Assembly (NCBI RefSeq): GCF_019649055.1 | Contig: NW_026570237.1 | Coordinates: forward strand, 248,001 to 312,000 | Source of the DNA: Paramacrobiotus metropolitanus | Taxonomy: Eukaryota > Tardigrada > Eutardigrada > Parachela > Macrobiotidae | Reading direction: 5' to 3' | DNA length: 64,000 nucleotides | Shown here: piece by piece, positions 18,369-29,262 of the stretch | Position numbering within the stretch: the first letter of the stretch is position 1 | Layout: every line of letters begins with the position of its first letter | The notes under the pieces: generated by a model | The model's database searches: none | Told to the model about the DNA's origin: nothing | What the model saw: the letters and a program-made list of their open reading frames with translations, nothing else | Program-made: the position numbers and the translations under genes

Positions 18369-18419
18369 TCTACATATATATGCCTGTGTGTCAAAATGTG
18401 AGACTGAAGACGTAGTTTA

Positions 18420-18992
18420 TCAGGTGTTCGGTCGTAGGTTTATCAAGAGATACCCATAAGGCTCCTTTATAGCCTTTTTATAGGCTTGTTCAAGGTGTTT
18501 CATTCCCAACTGCCTCGCCAATACCTGAATCTGCTGAACGTCACGAACAGATTTAAACACTATTACATACTGTGCGTTAAGCGCAATGTCGCGCATTGTT
18601 TTCCCTTGTTTAAAAAGGTTTTGTGACAAAAATAGCACTGTCACATTCTTATGATGAACATCACGCGTAAAAAGGGCGGACGCTTTCTTATCATTGGCAA
18701 ATTCTTCCATTAAATCATCAAGAACTAGAAGGGTGGGGATGTTTGGCTGAAAAAACCCATCCTCAAAGACTTTTTCAAGATCTGCAAACAATTCCACACC
18801 AGCCGGCAGCTCATTAAACGGTTTCTGTAACACCCCGTACGCGTACACTATCCTCACGGGTGCTGGGTAAAAATATTTTTCTAGGTTTTTTAGTAACTCT
18901 AAAGTCAAAGTGGATTTCCCAGACATGGTTGGGCCGCTCACGTAAATAGATCACAGCGTTTTAAACCGTAAATCAGTAGTAATGCGCTCCAT
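18420..18992 (-). pseudogene. FtsK/HerA-type genome-packaging ATPase, one nonsense codon
   Basis: The frame starts at the ATG at 18990-18992 (MERITTDLRFKTL), is cut by TGA at 18951-18953, then runs to 18420. Walker A is GPTMSGKST and Walker B is PTLLVLDDLMEE. A later VLFLSQNLFKQG and TMRDIALNAQYVIVFKS fit the sensor and arginine-finger region of A32-type viral packaging ATPases, and LARQLGMKHLEQAYKKA with PYGYLLINL form the expected C-terminus. The enzyme pumps DNA into the capsid. At ~190 codons it is compact but complete. The single TGA lies 5 codons before the P-loop. A different lineage of the same family lies at 44179-44790. Confidence 0.85.
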
Positions 18993-19116
18993 TTCGATTT
19001 AATTAATTATAACTATGTGCCGTATAAGAATGTTCTGCCATCCTTAATACCCTCTCGAGAAACAACCAGAAAACACACAGATTTATTGTTTTCGATCCGA
19101 TTTTAGTACCGAAAAA

Positions 19117-19257
19117 ACAGTCCTTGACACAGGTGAAAAATTTTACATGAGAACAGGACAATTTTTGAATTGAGGACAGGACAACTTTTTTCCGTTTTGT
19201 ATGTTAAGTCTACGAGAAAAAAAAACGAGTACAGGACATTTTTCGACTCGAGCAGAG
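19117..19257 (+). repeat. Left arm of an inverted repeat with iterated ACAGGAC
   Basis: It aligns with the reverse complement of 21810-21957 over about 140 bp with moderate divergence (shared TTTACATGAGAACAGGA, TGAGGACAGG and other words). Within the arm, GAGAACAGGACAATTTTT, GAGGACAGGACAACTTTTT and GAGTACAGGACATTTTT are three spaced copies of one motif. Sub-terminal iterated motifs are typical of transposon ends bound by a transposase. Confidence 0.6.
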
Positions 19258-19609
19258 ACTGTGCTTGCGAAAGGTATTTTTCAGCCAATTCGTTTCGAAT
19301 TATTTTCGTTTCGAATTATTCCTCGATAGGGCGTGACTTCAAAATCGCAGCAGTGTCAGCTTGTCTGTCTCATATCATGGACAAGCTAAGACTGCCACGA
19401 ATTTGGGGTTGAGACCCGTTATTTTTTTCTCCTTATCCATAAAAAAAACAGACAGTACACAAAATAGTTTATTTATATGTGAGACAACAGCTAATAGCAC
19501 TGACACCATCATCAGAAGAAACAAGAATTGATAAAATAATAGAAAATTATTGATGTTCGTATTAAAAGTTAAAGCATTAATGCAACAACAACATAAAACA
19601 ATACTACTA

Positions 19610-20044
19610 CTACTGCATGATTATTTTCTTCATCAAACACATAATGCTGCGAAAATTGCGATACATCAGGGTTATCTGACGGTCTTCTCGCTCCAGCGTA
19701 ACTGTCCGACCGAAAAAGTGGGTGTTCGTCAGGCGGATATCGATAACTTCTTTGACACTGTTTTCCACGAACGCGATTTGAGGCTTTCCGATAACGGTTG
19801 CTTTATCCAACGCTTTGCATATCTCACCATCATCCACTTTCCGTATCAGCGCCGCCACGCCCGTACTATCAAGAGGAAACCCGTCATTTGTTGCTTTCTC
19901 AAATCCTTTCTTGTCCGCCGTTGCACGCCCAAAAAGGATGGAATTAGTGGAAGAATTTAACCACATGGTCGTTTGCCCTGTAATTTTGTAACATTTAACT
20001 GGGCCATCTTCGTAAACCACTTCCAGCTCTTTGAACGTTGCCAT
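19610..20044 (-). CDS. Unknown 144-residue protein
   Basis: The ATG at 20042-20044 (GAAATGGCA) lies about 75 bp downstream of TTTATATATG. The ORF is intact to 19610. It seems to have two units: a first with GFPLDSTGVAALIRKV, and a second with VIDIRLTNTHFFGRTVTL, a turn and ITLMYRNFRSIMCLMKKI. The last part (strands, then an I-x-L strand and an aliphatic helix) resembles the PC4/single-strand-DNA-binding coactivator pattern and also the ends of the 1778-2230 and 11730-12098 proteins. That is a weak fold-level impression, not an identification. It is immediately downstream of the BIR gene and lies inside the 19.1-21.9 kb inverted repeat. Confidence 0.6.
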   Translation of the reverse strand: MATFKELEVVYEDGPVKCYKITGQTTMWLNSSTNSILFGRATADKKGFEKATNDGFPLDSTGVAALIRKVDDGEICKALDKATVIGKPQIAFVENSVKEVIDIRLTNTHFFGRTVTLEREDRQITLMYRNFRSIMCLMKKIIMQ

Positions 20045-20115
20045 TTCTATAAATCGAATAGAAGATACGGAATGGGTAAAGTCGGTATGGATGCACATCC
20101 TATATTCCACAATAA

Positions 20116-20124
20116 CATATATAA
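20116..20124 (-). promoter_or_regulatory. TATA box of the 19610-20044 gene
   Basis: TTTATATAT on the minus strand, about 75 bp upstream of the chosen ATG. It is the reason for preferring the 20044 start over an upstream in-frame ATG at 20143. Confidence 0.45.
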
Positions 20125-20152
20125 ATCCATAAGGATGTGCCAAGATGTGTTT

Positions 20153-20536
20153 CTAGACGTAGCATGCGTCCACAACGTCGTCGCCACAAGTGCAGAACAT
20201 GTCGAAACGGACAACTTGCCGACTCCATCGGATGAGGGTCCACTCGTCACATTCTTTTTTATTATCTTGAATATTATTTATAAAATCATTGCCTTTAACA
20301 TGGATAAGGTACTGACAGGTTGGACTCCAAAGGGCATGTTGTATTTGAACATCTTCAAGCGGTAAGAAATCCTCGAATCCAACACCACAAGAAAAACAAT
20401 ACAGCCGTCCACCCCATGAATGATAAAATCCACTACTTGCTAAACTTTCGTTTTCTTGTCCAGGAAATACTTTGGACTTCATCAAATCCAGGCGAGCTGT
20501 GTATTCAATCATACCCATATGATGAATACGATCCAT
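20153..20536 (-). CDS. Single-BIR IAP-like protein
   Basis: An intact 127-residue ORF starts at the ATG at 20534-20536, with TTATATAC 14-22 bp upstream. Residues ~25-80 form a BIR domain: ASSGFYHSWGGRLYCFSC, then VGFEDFLPLEDVQIQHALW and SPTC, keeping CxxC, His and Cys. The usual GFYYTG and W-x-x-x-DDP features are loosely kept. A polar 45-residue tail follows with no RING. By family it would bind caspases or their activators; small single-BIR proteins can be decoys. This is the third BIR locus in the window after 500-1104 and 4795-5379. Confidence 0.75.
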   Translation of the reverse strand: MDRIHHMGMIEYTARLDLMKSKVFPGQENESLASSGFYHSWGGRLYCFSCGVGFEDFLPLEDVQIQHALWSPTCQYLIHVKGNDFINNIQDNKKECDEWTLIRWSRQVVRFDMFCTCGDDVVDACYV

Positions 20537-20549
20537 TTTTTTGTTGTTG

Positions 20550-20558
20550 TATATAAGA
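20550..20558 (-). promoter_or_regulatory. TATA-like box before the single-BIR gene
   Basis: CTTATATAC on the minus strand, ending about 14 bp from the ATG at 20536. It is close to the start codon, so translation may begin at a later ATG (20515 or 20509). Confidence 0.35.
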
Positions 20559-20876
20559 TTGTAGAAGAAGTGAAATAAAAGTGTCCCATAAGCTTTCCTT
20601 TCAGATTGCTGTGCTCCTTAATGACTTTTTGGCTTATGGAAATCAAACCAACGTGCGCTTTGTTCCAAAAGGGATGGTCGTGAAACCCGCTTGAAGGACA
20701 CGCTTATCGTATACTTCTGCATGTTTTACTGCCAAAGAACCTAAATAAACTGCTAAACCATGCGGGAATATTCTGTTGTCTATGTTGCTATTAAGGATAA
20801 GCGCTGGTATATCCTCTTGTTAATGGAAGGATGCTCATGCTTAGTGGTCCTGGTATTGTGGAACGCGTGTCGTATT

Positions 20877-21168
20877 GGTGTGAGAGACCAAATACGGTAT
20901 ACCGTACTGTTGTATACGGCATTCTTTACGGTCAAACCGTACGAAACCGTATACGCAAAAGAATACGCTAGATAATTTGTCGCACGTAACCGTTAGCCAA
21001 AAAAAACGGTTTTACAACGGGTTAGTCGTACACGATACGGTCAAACCGGTTATTCTGCCATACCATGCCGTAGGTACCGTAACAAAAACCGTTTCGTAGC
21101 ATGCCGTATAAACCGCAACAAAAACCGTATGTAGCCGTACACAAATTTACTACTGTTTTACGTCTCTA
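20877..21168. mobile_element. TACGGT/ACCGTA-rich MITE-like element
   Basis: More than a dozen ACCGTA/TACGGT words in both orientations fill the stretch. The ends look inverted (GAGAGACC at the left, GTCTCTA at the right), and the adjoining octamers ATTGGTGT and ATTAGTAT match at 6 of 8 positions, as in an old hAT 8-bp target duplication. Tentative. Confidence 0.4.
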
Positions 21169-21169
21169 A

Positions 21170-21809
21170 TTAGTATAGCCATTTACTTATTGTGACTTGC
21201 AATATGCCACGAATTACCTGTGGCATTTCCAGGATATATTAAAATACCAATGCCAGTTGTTATTGTTGAAAATGAAAATATGTTACGTGTGCGTAATCCA
21301 ATTAACTGACATATGAGTAACTGGTCTTGAAGCTAACACGTGAGTATAACTTCTGCGCGGCACTCCTATCTTTAACAGACATTTGATTGAAGTGTTGACT
21401 AATGTGCGAGTATTATGTTACCAACTGTGCTATAAAAGCGAGTATTTGTGCAGAAATTCGAAGAAATTTTATAGACACCACTAAAAAACATCTGCGATCT
21501 GGCTGAGTGTGGTTAGGACAGTAGTAAGCTATACTTTTTTAAAAAGTATACAAACCATACGTTAATGTGTACATTTCCCTCACTTACGAAACAAATAGCT
21601 GAATGAATCATAAAAAAAAAATCATTTCAAAAGCTAAAGTCCAAAATCAAAGTAAAAATTTATTGCAGTTTTAAAAAATCGTGTCAAAACGTTATATAAT
21701 GTAACAAATTTGACGCTAAATGAACGCTAAAAGTGATACAGCAATGTTAAAAACAGAAAAAACGTGTCAAAACATGCCAAAAATGTAGAAAAGACAAGCA
21801 AATACGGGC
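21170..21809. other. AT-rich, no gene seen
   Basis: Short frames only. It lies inside the 19.1-21.9 kb inverted-repeat unit. Confidence 0.35.
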
Positions 21810-21957
21810 TCGTGATCAGTTAAAAATTGGACCGTTCTCAGTTTGGTACCTATAGACGTAGCATATAAATTGACAAAAAAACTGCCCTGTCCTCAGTTGA
21901 AAAATTTTCCTGTTCTCATGTAAATTTGTAACAAGTGCCAACAACTGTTTTTAAAAC
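21810..21957 (-). repeat. Right arm of the ACAGGAC inverted repeat
   Basis: Inverted partner of 19117-19257. On the minus strand it reads TTTACATGAGAACAGGA, then ACTGAGGACAGGGCAG. The two arms enclose about 2.5 kb with the BIR gene and the unknown gene at 19610-20044. Confidence 0.6.
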
Positions 21958-22780
21958 GTTAGAAAGGAAGCAAATGTGTAACTTTGCGCCATGTTGATGA
22001 TGCTTTTTTGCACGAATATTTAGGATAGGCGGTGTTTCATTCCCCCACTAGTGCACATGTTCCTGACCAGTCAACAATTTTTGCTGAAATTTCAAGGATA
22101 TGAGTAGTAAAAAATCGTTTGTAAAGCAACATAGCTGAACTAAAACATACAACATTATGCTTCTTGTGGAAAATTTTAATGCGAATCGGTTTTAGTGTCA
22201 AAAACACTTTCTGGAAAAGCACAAATAATAAATGTCAAAATGTCAAAACCGAGCTAAGAATAATAAGAAACTGTCCTAAAACAAGCATGTAATAAAGTGA
22301 AGACACCTGATTCGGATTTTATCCCGACTCAAAGTTATTATCTGCTTTTATTATTTTGCTAACTGTTGTCTTTTTTGCGATTAAACAACATTCGGTCTGT
22401 ATTGGTGTTTGGCTGGTTTTTACTAGTGTTGATTTAAGAAGCGGTGGAAAATAAATACCTTGTATTTTTATCACTTTTGCGCAAGTATTTATGATTGACA
22501 CCTGTGCATGCTTTGTTTCTATTACGAAATATTCCTGTCCTCGGTGTAGTTTATATTTACTATCCTAAAATACATATAAAATAGTGCTTAAATGCTGTAA
22601 TGAATTATTTAAAGTGGTTTACATTTAAAAATGCACGTTTTGCTTTTATGGCGCAGATAGTTAATTGAGCGGCTGTGTCGTTTGCTCAATATGTTTGCAA
22701 ATGCAAAGCTTAATAAATCGTTTATAATCCATTCGCAATAAATCGTTGTATCAAATATGCATCGCACAAGAAAAACGAAC
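21958..22780. other. AT-rich, no gene seen
   Basis: It holds two more isolated TGTCCT words (near 22269 and 22535). No coding signal. Confidence 0.35.
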
Positions 22781-22789
22781 TTAATAGTG

Positions 22790-22925
22790 ATTGCCGGAGA
22801 GAGCAGTTGAAGAAACTTTAGCAGGAGATAGCAGTTGAAGCAGGGGAGAGCAGTTGAAAAAGCAGTTGAAGCAGTTGAAAGCAGGATAGAGCAGTTGAAG
22901 CAGGAGAGCAGTTGAAAAAGTGCAA
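22790..22925 (+). repeat. AGCAGTTGAA minisatellite
   Basis: About nine copies of AGCAGTTGAA separated by GCAGG(A/G)GAG-like spacers. Irregular but clearly tandem. Confidence 0.7.
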
Positions 22926-22929
22926 ACAA

Positions 22930-24250
22930 CAGAAAAAGCCAACAGACGGGAAGGGCAATGATTTTAACACACTGTTTAAAGTTCCCATTTTAAGGTGGAT
23001 AGTTGACGTTAAGAAACAGTTAAACGACGATTACCGAGCCAGAGATTTACCTGGGAGGACTGAAAAGGGCATAAAATCTTCCAGCATAACTAATATATGG
23101 TAAATTTTTATCTTACACAGAGAACTGCAAACAAATAGCGCATACAAATTGCTGGCAGTTCGTTCAGTTTCATCTGATTATTCATCAAAAACCTGGTAAC
23201 GGTTTTCACCTAAGACCCAAAATTATTTAGGTATCGCAAAATGTTCAGACTATAATACATACATACGAGAATACCAGTAAGCAACAACAAGAGAATCGCT
23301 GTAGAAAACCGAATACGGCACGACCTGAATATATCCCATTCGGTGATTCAAAATGGACAAAAACCCCAGGCAGTACTGGGTTCCACTGATGATGATTCCG
23401 GAATACTCTGTGGCTTTATGGGAGCTGCAATAACCGTAAGGGCTCCTGCAAAAGTAGATAATGCGTTACCACGGAATTTCGAGGAACACGTAACCTTGCC
23501 GTTCCCGGCTTGGGGGAACATTTAGAGCAGTATTGGTCACAGGGTGGCATTACCGATGACATTTTAGGTGAACAGGAGTTTTGGCGATCGCCAGCCTGAG
23601 TGTAGCCATACACAGTTATTACGAACAGTGTTAGAATAGGATGTATCCCCATATCACAATACATGGATCAGCATATTCCGCTGCTCAAGATCGTAAGCGA
23701 GTGTGTTTCTCATCTTGGTGAAACACAGGATACCAGTAAGCAAATTTGGAAGGTTGTATCCCTTTCCAGTTCCGCCGAATCCTTGTGGAATGAGTACACC
23801 GACGACTTGTAGACCTGTATTTCAAGGGACTCTGAGCATTTAAATACCTGTATAATAAGCGTAGATTTTATTAGCAGGATATGCGGAACGATTGGGTAGA
23901 AATTCGGGAGAAATTGTTCTGTATGCTGCCCAGCGAGCGATTAAAATTAAAATCGGGGGTTATACATATTGTAAATAGCTTATTAAATTTTCACATTCTT
24001 AAATCCATAAATTCGGAAATCAGAACAAAATTCCCAAAAATTATCTGATACGTACGCATTAATCGTTATTGGATAATAGCTGTGACTTTGCAGGTTGTTG
24101 ACTTTTAAATGCAAAACCCTGTCTGATCAATCCCTGCATCATCAGTTTCTAGAGATTTTGCGCTTACGTTTATGGCTTAACACTGTTCGCTTCGGATTTA
24201 ATTGGCCCTTTTGATGTTATTTTGACATTTTGCCCTCTGATTCTCACCTG
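22930..24250. other. No convincing gene
   Basis: Short frames on both strands. A plus frame at 23343-23525 is open for 60 codons but has no motif or splice support. Confidence 0.3.
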
Positions 24251-24254
24251 TGTT

Positions 24255-25040
24255 ATGGATCCGAAACGCTGGAGTTCTGATTCGCGTGGTAATTGGCATA
24301 AGTATCCGCGCTTCAACCTGCAACAGGAAGAAGAAAGCAAGTCTGATGATAAACAGTAGCAACCGCGATTTTGCTGCAGTAGACCCGCATGTTAATCAGC
24401 CTGATTTTGTCATGAAGATCAGCGTTGTTTTCTTTCCTCTCCGCACGGTTATCCATATATATCCGACCACAAGACCATTGACTTGCGATGAATCTAGAAG
24501 AAAATACGTTCCGATTCATCATTTCACGCATATGCGCTATATTGGACGACTGTATCAAATTGGTTAAAGCATGTCAATCGAGCGTTACAACAGATACGTT
24601 CATAACTTAAACATTGATGATAGTTATGCGCCTTCCCACCTTTTTATGGGCAGATATCAGCTTTAAGCGCGTTTTGGCGCAGATCATGAGCTCGGCCGAA
24701 ACTTTGAGATAAAGTTGTGGAAAACCCAGAAAGCATTCTAACCGCAGCGTGATTCAGTCCTGGCCAGAAAGGTAACGGAGGCGCTACAATCACGATGAAG
24801 GACGCGTATGGAGAGTATCATTATTCGCCCAACTTTCAGACTGATTACCACGAATTGCGATGGAAGCGAATGGAAGCAGATAGGCGCAACCGATTTATGG
24901 CACAAAAGCTGGAATTTGAAACCAAAGCTGAAAACCGTTGCGGTCGGCCAGCAGATGCGATGGCTCGTAAGCATCGCCATGGAGACCGTGATGATCGAGA
25001 TGGTATGCATGCCGTGGTTCGAATGTGGACCGCAAATTAG
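24255..25040 (+). other. Possible small coding segments, unknown
   Basis: Two stretches look coding-like but cannot be tied to a gene. 24255-24359 encodes 34 residues (MDPKRWSSDSRGNWHKYPRF and a charged tail). 24795-25040 encodes 81 residues beginning MKDAYGEYHYSPNFQTDYHE and rich in R, D and M. Another frame of the second stretch is also open. They may be exons or decayed small genes. Confidence 0.25.
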
Positions 25041-25633
25041 TGTTGGTTGTTGAGGTGATGCTGTTTGTACAGATCTCTTTCAAGTTTTATGCTATAATAA
25101 TACAGTTGCTTTTTGAGGTTTTTACCTGGTTTCAATGATAATAAACATTTTCGTTGTTTTGAAATCTGAACGTTTTAGTGATATTCGAGTTCTTGCCGTA
25201 TACAGCATTGCAATCCATGATTCTTTACCTTATACTGTTCTTTGGCTCACCGTTTTTGCCTACAGGAAGTCTTGTTTCGAATCGTTAAATCCGCTTGTAC
25301 GAGATAAAAAACCTTTATTAAAAATCAATAAAATAAAGAAAACCAGTAATGGGATCAGAATTTTCAAGGAAATTCAAACAAATCAGAGAACCAACGAAAG
25401 CATATTTCAATGGTTTAAATGCAGGCTTGTGGTGTCGCTGTGCCAGCCGTCGTGTATGAGCTGAAATGGTAGGACAGCCTGCTCCGACTGCCGTGGGGCG
25501 GTTAAATCAGTTCCGGTTTGGCTATCTGCATTTCAGTTTGCCGTCAGCTTCAAAGTCTAAACTGATGACTTTATTTTTTATCTGTGATCCTCCGGTCTTT
25601 ATTGTTTAAACCGGATAATTTAAAATATTAAAG

Positions 25634-25904
25634 ATGGACGTTGGTAATTTTGAGCATCGTCAGATGATTGAGGAAACCATACACGAAAAAGAACGCCGGG
25701 GATATGCACGGAATGAGGATGTGGATGTGTTGGTTTTACTTGGCGGAGAGCTTTGCACGCCTGAACAAACTTGTGGATCTGTGGCGCCAGTATGATCTCC
25801 AATATCTATCCATCGCGGAATTCCTGGCCGTATCAGAGAAGAAGATCCCTATTTTGGATGTTAGGAAAATGCAGCCAACCGGATCTCAGGTTTTTTTTGT
25901 TTGA
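25634..25904 (+). pseudogene. Unknown broken ORF
   Basis: An ATG at 25634 opens MDVGNFEHRQMIEETIHEKE. After a shift near 25735 the other frame continues with LAESFARLNKLVDLWRQYDL and SIAEFLAVSEKKIPILDV to a stop at 25904. The joined character is helical and charged. A single frameshift is the simplest reading. Family unknown. Confidence 0.35.
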
Positions 25905-25999
25905 GGCGGAATTTTGAATCTGTCGTACGGAGCTTAACTGGGTTAAGAACGGCTTTCTGCTGCAGCCCTGCACCTCTGTCCGCATTACTGCAGCGAGCA

Positions 26000-26582
26000 A
26001 CATCCATGCGGAAACGAGTAAGATCGTATGTGTGCGCGTTCCAATGTTAGCATTTAAAATAAACTGAGAACTTGTTGTAACCTGTGTGTTTTTGTATGTG
26101 CGAGCACCTATTAATACTATGTAATGTAAAGCGACTTAACAACTGAGTGATTTTCGTTCATCTATTCAGCAGCGCTAGAAAAACAACAATAGCAGCGGAA
26201 AACCAACCAACGAATTACATTTCCAATTCCGCAGAATCCTGGGAGCACGAGTTGCTACATGATACATCTCCCAATCCGGATCCACGAATAAAAACAATTA
26301 CAAGCAACTAAACAATAGTTCAATGCAAATTTTAAGTTTACCTTCCAATGCCTGGACGGCGCCTGCCATTTCTTCCAAAACCTTGGTGGATTCCTTTTCA
26401 AACTCTGTTGATAAAACAAAACAGATTGGAAAACATGACATTTGTACTAGCGAGAAACCACAGCTTTCAAAATCATTACCTGTATCGGAAACATATAACT
26501 CCGGTTCCTCCTCGTTGCTGAACTGTCAATGAGGACCAACTATCCTCCCATCCGTTAGCGGGTACCATTCAACATTACATCG
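26000..26582. other. Probable leader or gag region of the Gypsy element, not readable
   Basis: Just upstream of the retroelement pol I find no zinc knuckle or protease motif. Short plus-strand frames (for example 26323-26532) could be gag debris. No LTR was recognised. Confidence 0.3.
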
Positions 26583-28408
26583 ATGATTTTTCAATCGCAC
26601 CTAACCAGGGGGAATCCGCCGAACAACCTATTTTTTTCATGTGAAAATTATTTCGATAACAGCGACGATGACCCTGATACGCCTTTTGAACCATGGATTG
26701 ACGACAAAGCGGCACTTCCTGTTCCCCTTACCGACGACGAATGGGAACAACTTAATTTCTGCCCCGATTTAACGCCGCACCAGAAAGCAGAATATCTTAA
26801 ACTACTTAAACGATACGCTGACGTTTTTCCCACCAATAACAGCATAGCTGGCCACTGTAAGTTAGTAGAGCATCACATAGACACCGGTAATTCACTGGCC
26901 ATTCGTGAACAACTGAGAAATTTCAGTCCATTCCAACGAAGAGAAACGGCTCGCCAAGTACGAGAGTTGCTTGCGGTTGATATCATTGAGCCTTCACACA
27001 GCGACTATGCTGCCGACGTTCTGCTCGTTTGAAAAAAATCAAAAGAATACCGCCTATGCGTTGATTCCCGCCCTGTTAACAGTGTAACGATCAAAGATAG
27101 TTATCCAATGGGTAATATTGAAGCAATGCTGGATTCCCTTCATGGCGTTCAAATTTTCACTCAATTCGACTTGTATAATGGATTTCATAATATCTCAATC
27201 GCAGAGTGCGATCGACACAAAACCGCTTTTCCCGTGCTGTCGTCACCCGGCTTTTCCGGCGGCTTGTACGAGTACAAACGCTTGTGTTTTGGTTTAACAA
27301 ATGCACCCGCTACATTTTGCCGCCTAATTGATAGGCTGCTCGGCGTTCTAAAGCTTTTCTAATGTTTGCTTTACGTATATGATTTTCAGGTTTATTCCCC
27401 TTCATTCGAAGATCATTTAATACACGTTAAAGAAGTTCTGTACCGACTACAAAATTCGGGACTTAAAATCAAACAAAGCAAATCCCATTTCGGTTTTTCG
27501 ACCGCGACCTTTCTTGGTCATCGAATAACTAAAGAGGGTTTGTCACCAGATCCCGAAAAAGTAAAACCTATTTCCAAGCTTCCCCGTCCTCATAATTTAT
27601 TTTTGAATTTCCGAAATTCCCCGTCCTCATAATTTAGTCGCTCAGAGGGTTTTTGGGAACAACCAGCTATTTTCGCCGATTCATTGAAAATTTCGCCGAA
27701 CTTGCTTCCCCGTTAATCAGTCTTCTTCACAAAAATGTCATTTTTGGCTGGACGGAAAAACAAGAAAGTGCATTAATTCAGCTGAAAAATCGCCTGATTT
27801 CAGCCCCAATACTAGTCCATTTCGATGAAAATTTACCATGCGAAATTCATACCGATGCGTCAGCAGTAGGTGTCGGTGCCGTGCTCATACAAAAGAAAGC
27901 CGATTGAGATTGTGCAATCGCTTACCCTAGCAAATCTCTCAATAAAGCGCAGCGAAATTACGGGGCGACAGAGCTAGAGTTATTCGCCGTTGTTTTTGGT
28001 ATCGAGAAATTTCATTATTATATCTCAGGCCCTAACCACTTCAAAGTCATTACCGACCGCTTCGCTATCGGAACCTTACTCAAAGTTAAAAATCCGACAA
28101 ACCGGCTCGCACGCTGAATTATGCGCTTAACGCCGTACAATTTTGCCGTAATCTATCGACCAGGCAAACACAATTCACTTGCCGATGCTTTATCGCGATT
28201 TTCCATTGAAAATGGTCACTCAATTCGTAAATCATTCACAACCCCTTTATTTTTCACACCGAAAGTAGACTTGCAAAACCTACAAGAAAATGATCCTTTC
28301 TGCAAGAACATTTTGTTAAATATTAACGATCCTACTCATCTAAACTTCAAGACTCGGACACAAGCTTACATAAAGAAGACGGCATTCTTTATCGTAAAGT
28401 CATCATAG
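26583..28408 (+). pseudogene. Ty3/Gypsy pol: reverse transcriptase and RNase H, multiple stops
   Basis: Frames in series encode the RT N-terminus (CPDLTPHQKAEYLKLLKRYA, VRELLAVDIIEPSHSDYAA), TQFDLYNGFHNI with the first catalytic Asp, CFGLTNAPATFCRL, the YxDD box, FLGHRITKEGLSPDPEKV, and an RNase H with HTDASAVGVGAVLIQ and PGKHNSLADALSRF. Stops interrupt at 27030-27032, 27360-27362 and near 27905 and 28118, and there is a shift near 27600-27650. The YxDD box reads LYVYDFQ, so the first Asp is Tyr and the polymerase would be dead even without the stops. A diverged fragment of the same superfamily lies at 51696-51840. Confidence 0.85.
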
Positions 28409-28425
28409 ATGGCCGCTACCATCTC

Positions 28426-29262
28426 TTGCTTGTTGTCCCTAAGTCAGTCTGGCCGACCATGTTGGCTGAGGCACATTACGCCATTAACAGTGGACATTTA
28501 GGCGTCGCACGAACATACGCCTGTATAAAGGATCGTTATTATTTCCCAGGCAGTTTAGAAAGTGTAGCTCGGTATGTGGCTTCTTGTGAAAGCTGCCAAC
28601 ACCGCAATGATCCACCTCAACGCCCCGGATGCTTTTTACAGCCGCTTTGTGTCTCTGGCCCATTTGTGCGTGTCCAAATGGACTATTCCGGACCGTTCGT
28701 TATAACACCTCGGAGACATAAATACATACTGTTAGCGATTCGTCCCATGACAAAATTTGTCATTGCGAAACCCGTTCAGAAAGCCGCTACTACAACAGCC
28801 GCGAATTTTATCGTCGAAGACATTATATTCTCAAATGGGTGCATTAGGGAATTATTCACCGATCGTGTGCGGCATTTCACAGGTCACATGGTACAAGAAA
28901 TTCTTGAATTACTCGATATCAAACACCTCCTAACCACCGCTTATCATGCCCAAGCGGATGGCGTGGCAGACAGAGCGCTAAAAACTCTTGTTTATATCAT
29001 CAGTCATTACACCAACACCGACCAGAAGACCTGGGATCTCGCAGTCAAGTATGCAGCATTTGTCATGAATACTAGTAAATCCGAAACGACCGGCTATACA
29101 CCATTCGAACTGGTGTACGGCCGGCCGGCATTGCTGCCCGTCGATGTAGCATTCGAATTTGATGGACACGAAGAAGTCGCCGACCCAGCCGATTACTTTT
29201 CTGCTATTCAGAATTGGGTACATAAGGCCAGAGAGATCACAATCGAAAAAGTTAATCAAACC
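28426..29262 (+). pseudogene. Ty3/Gypsy integrase, interrupted by a LINE
   Basis: A long open frame carries the zinc-binding HHCC part (GHLGVARTYACIKDRYYFPG, CESC) and the DDE core: VQMDYSGPF (Asp), FTDRVRHFTG (Asp) and HAQADGVADRALKTL, where the expected catalytic Glu appears as Asp. The conserved TGYTPFELVYGRPALLPVD follows. Homology ends near 29262, and the missing C-terminal GPY/F module resumes at 33369, so a LINE has inserted here. ATCAAACC occurs at both edges (29255-29262 and 33369-33376). The E-to-D change and the frame difference across the insertion show that the copy is inactive. Confidence 0.85.

Larger units (their letters stand above)
11700..20560 (-). mobile_element. Polinton/Maverick-like (adintovirus-like) element, minus strand
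   Basis: The block carries, in transcription order: BIR protein, small unknown, packaging ATPase, small late protein, proline-rich protein, integrase with chromodomain-like tail, penton-like, basic, hexon-like, adenovirus-type protease and small membrane protein genes. A capsid + ATPase + protease + retroviral integrase set is the hallmark of Polintons and adintoviruses. I see no protein-primed polymerase B in this block. Neighbouring late genes overlap or abut by a few bases, as in a virus. Clear terminal repeats of the full element were not found. The related small-gene block at 1-5.4 kb may be its other arm, separated by unrelated DNA. Confidence 0.85.

Noticed and set aside
23343-23525. 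Plus ORF of 60 codons as a gene
   Set aside because: No homology, context or splice support; length is expected by chance.
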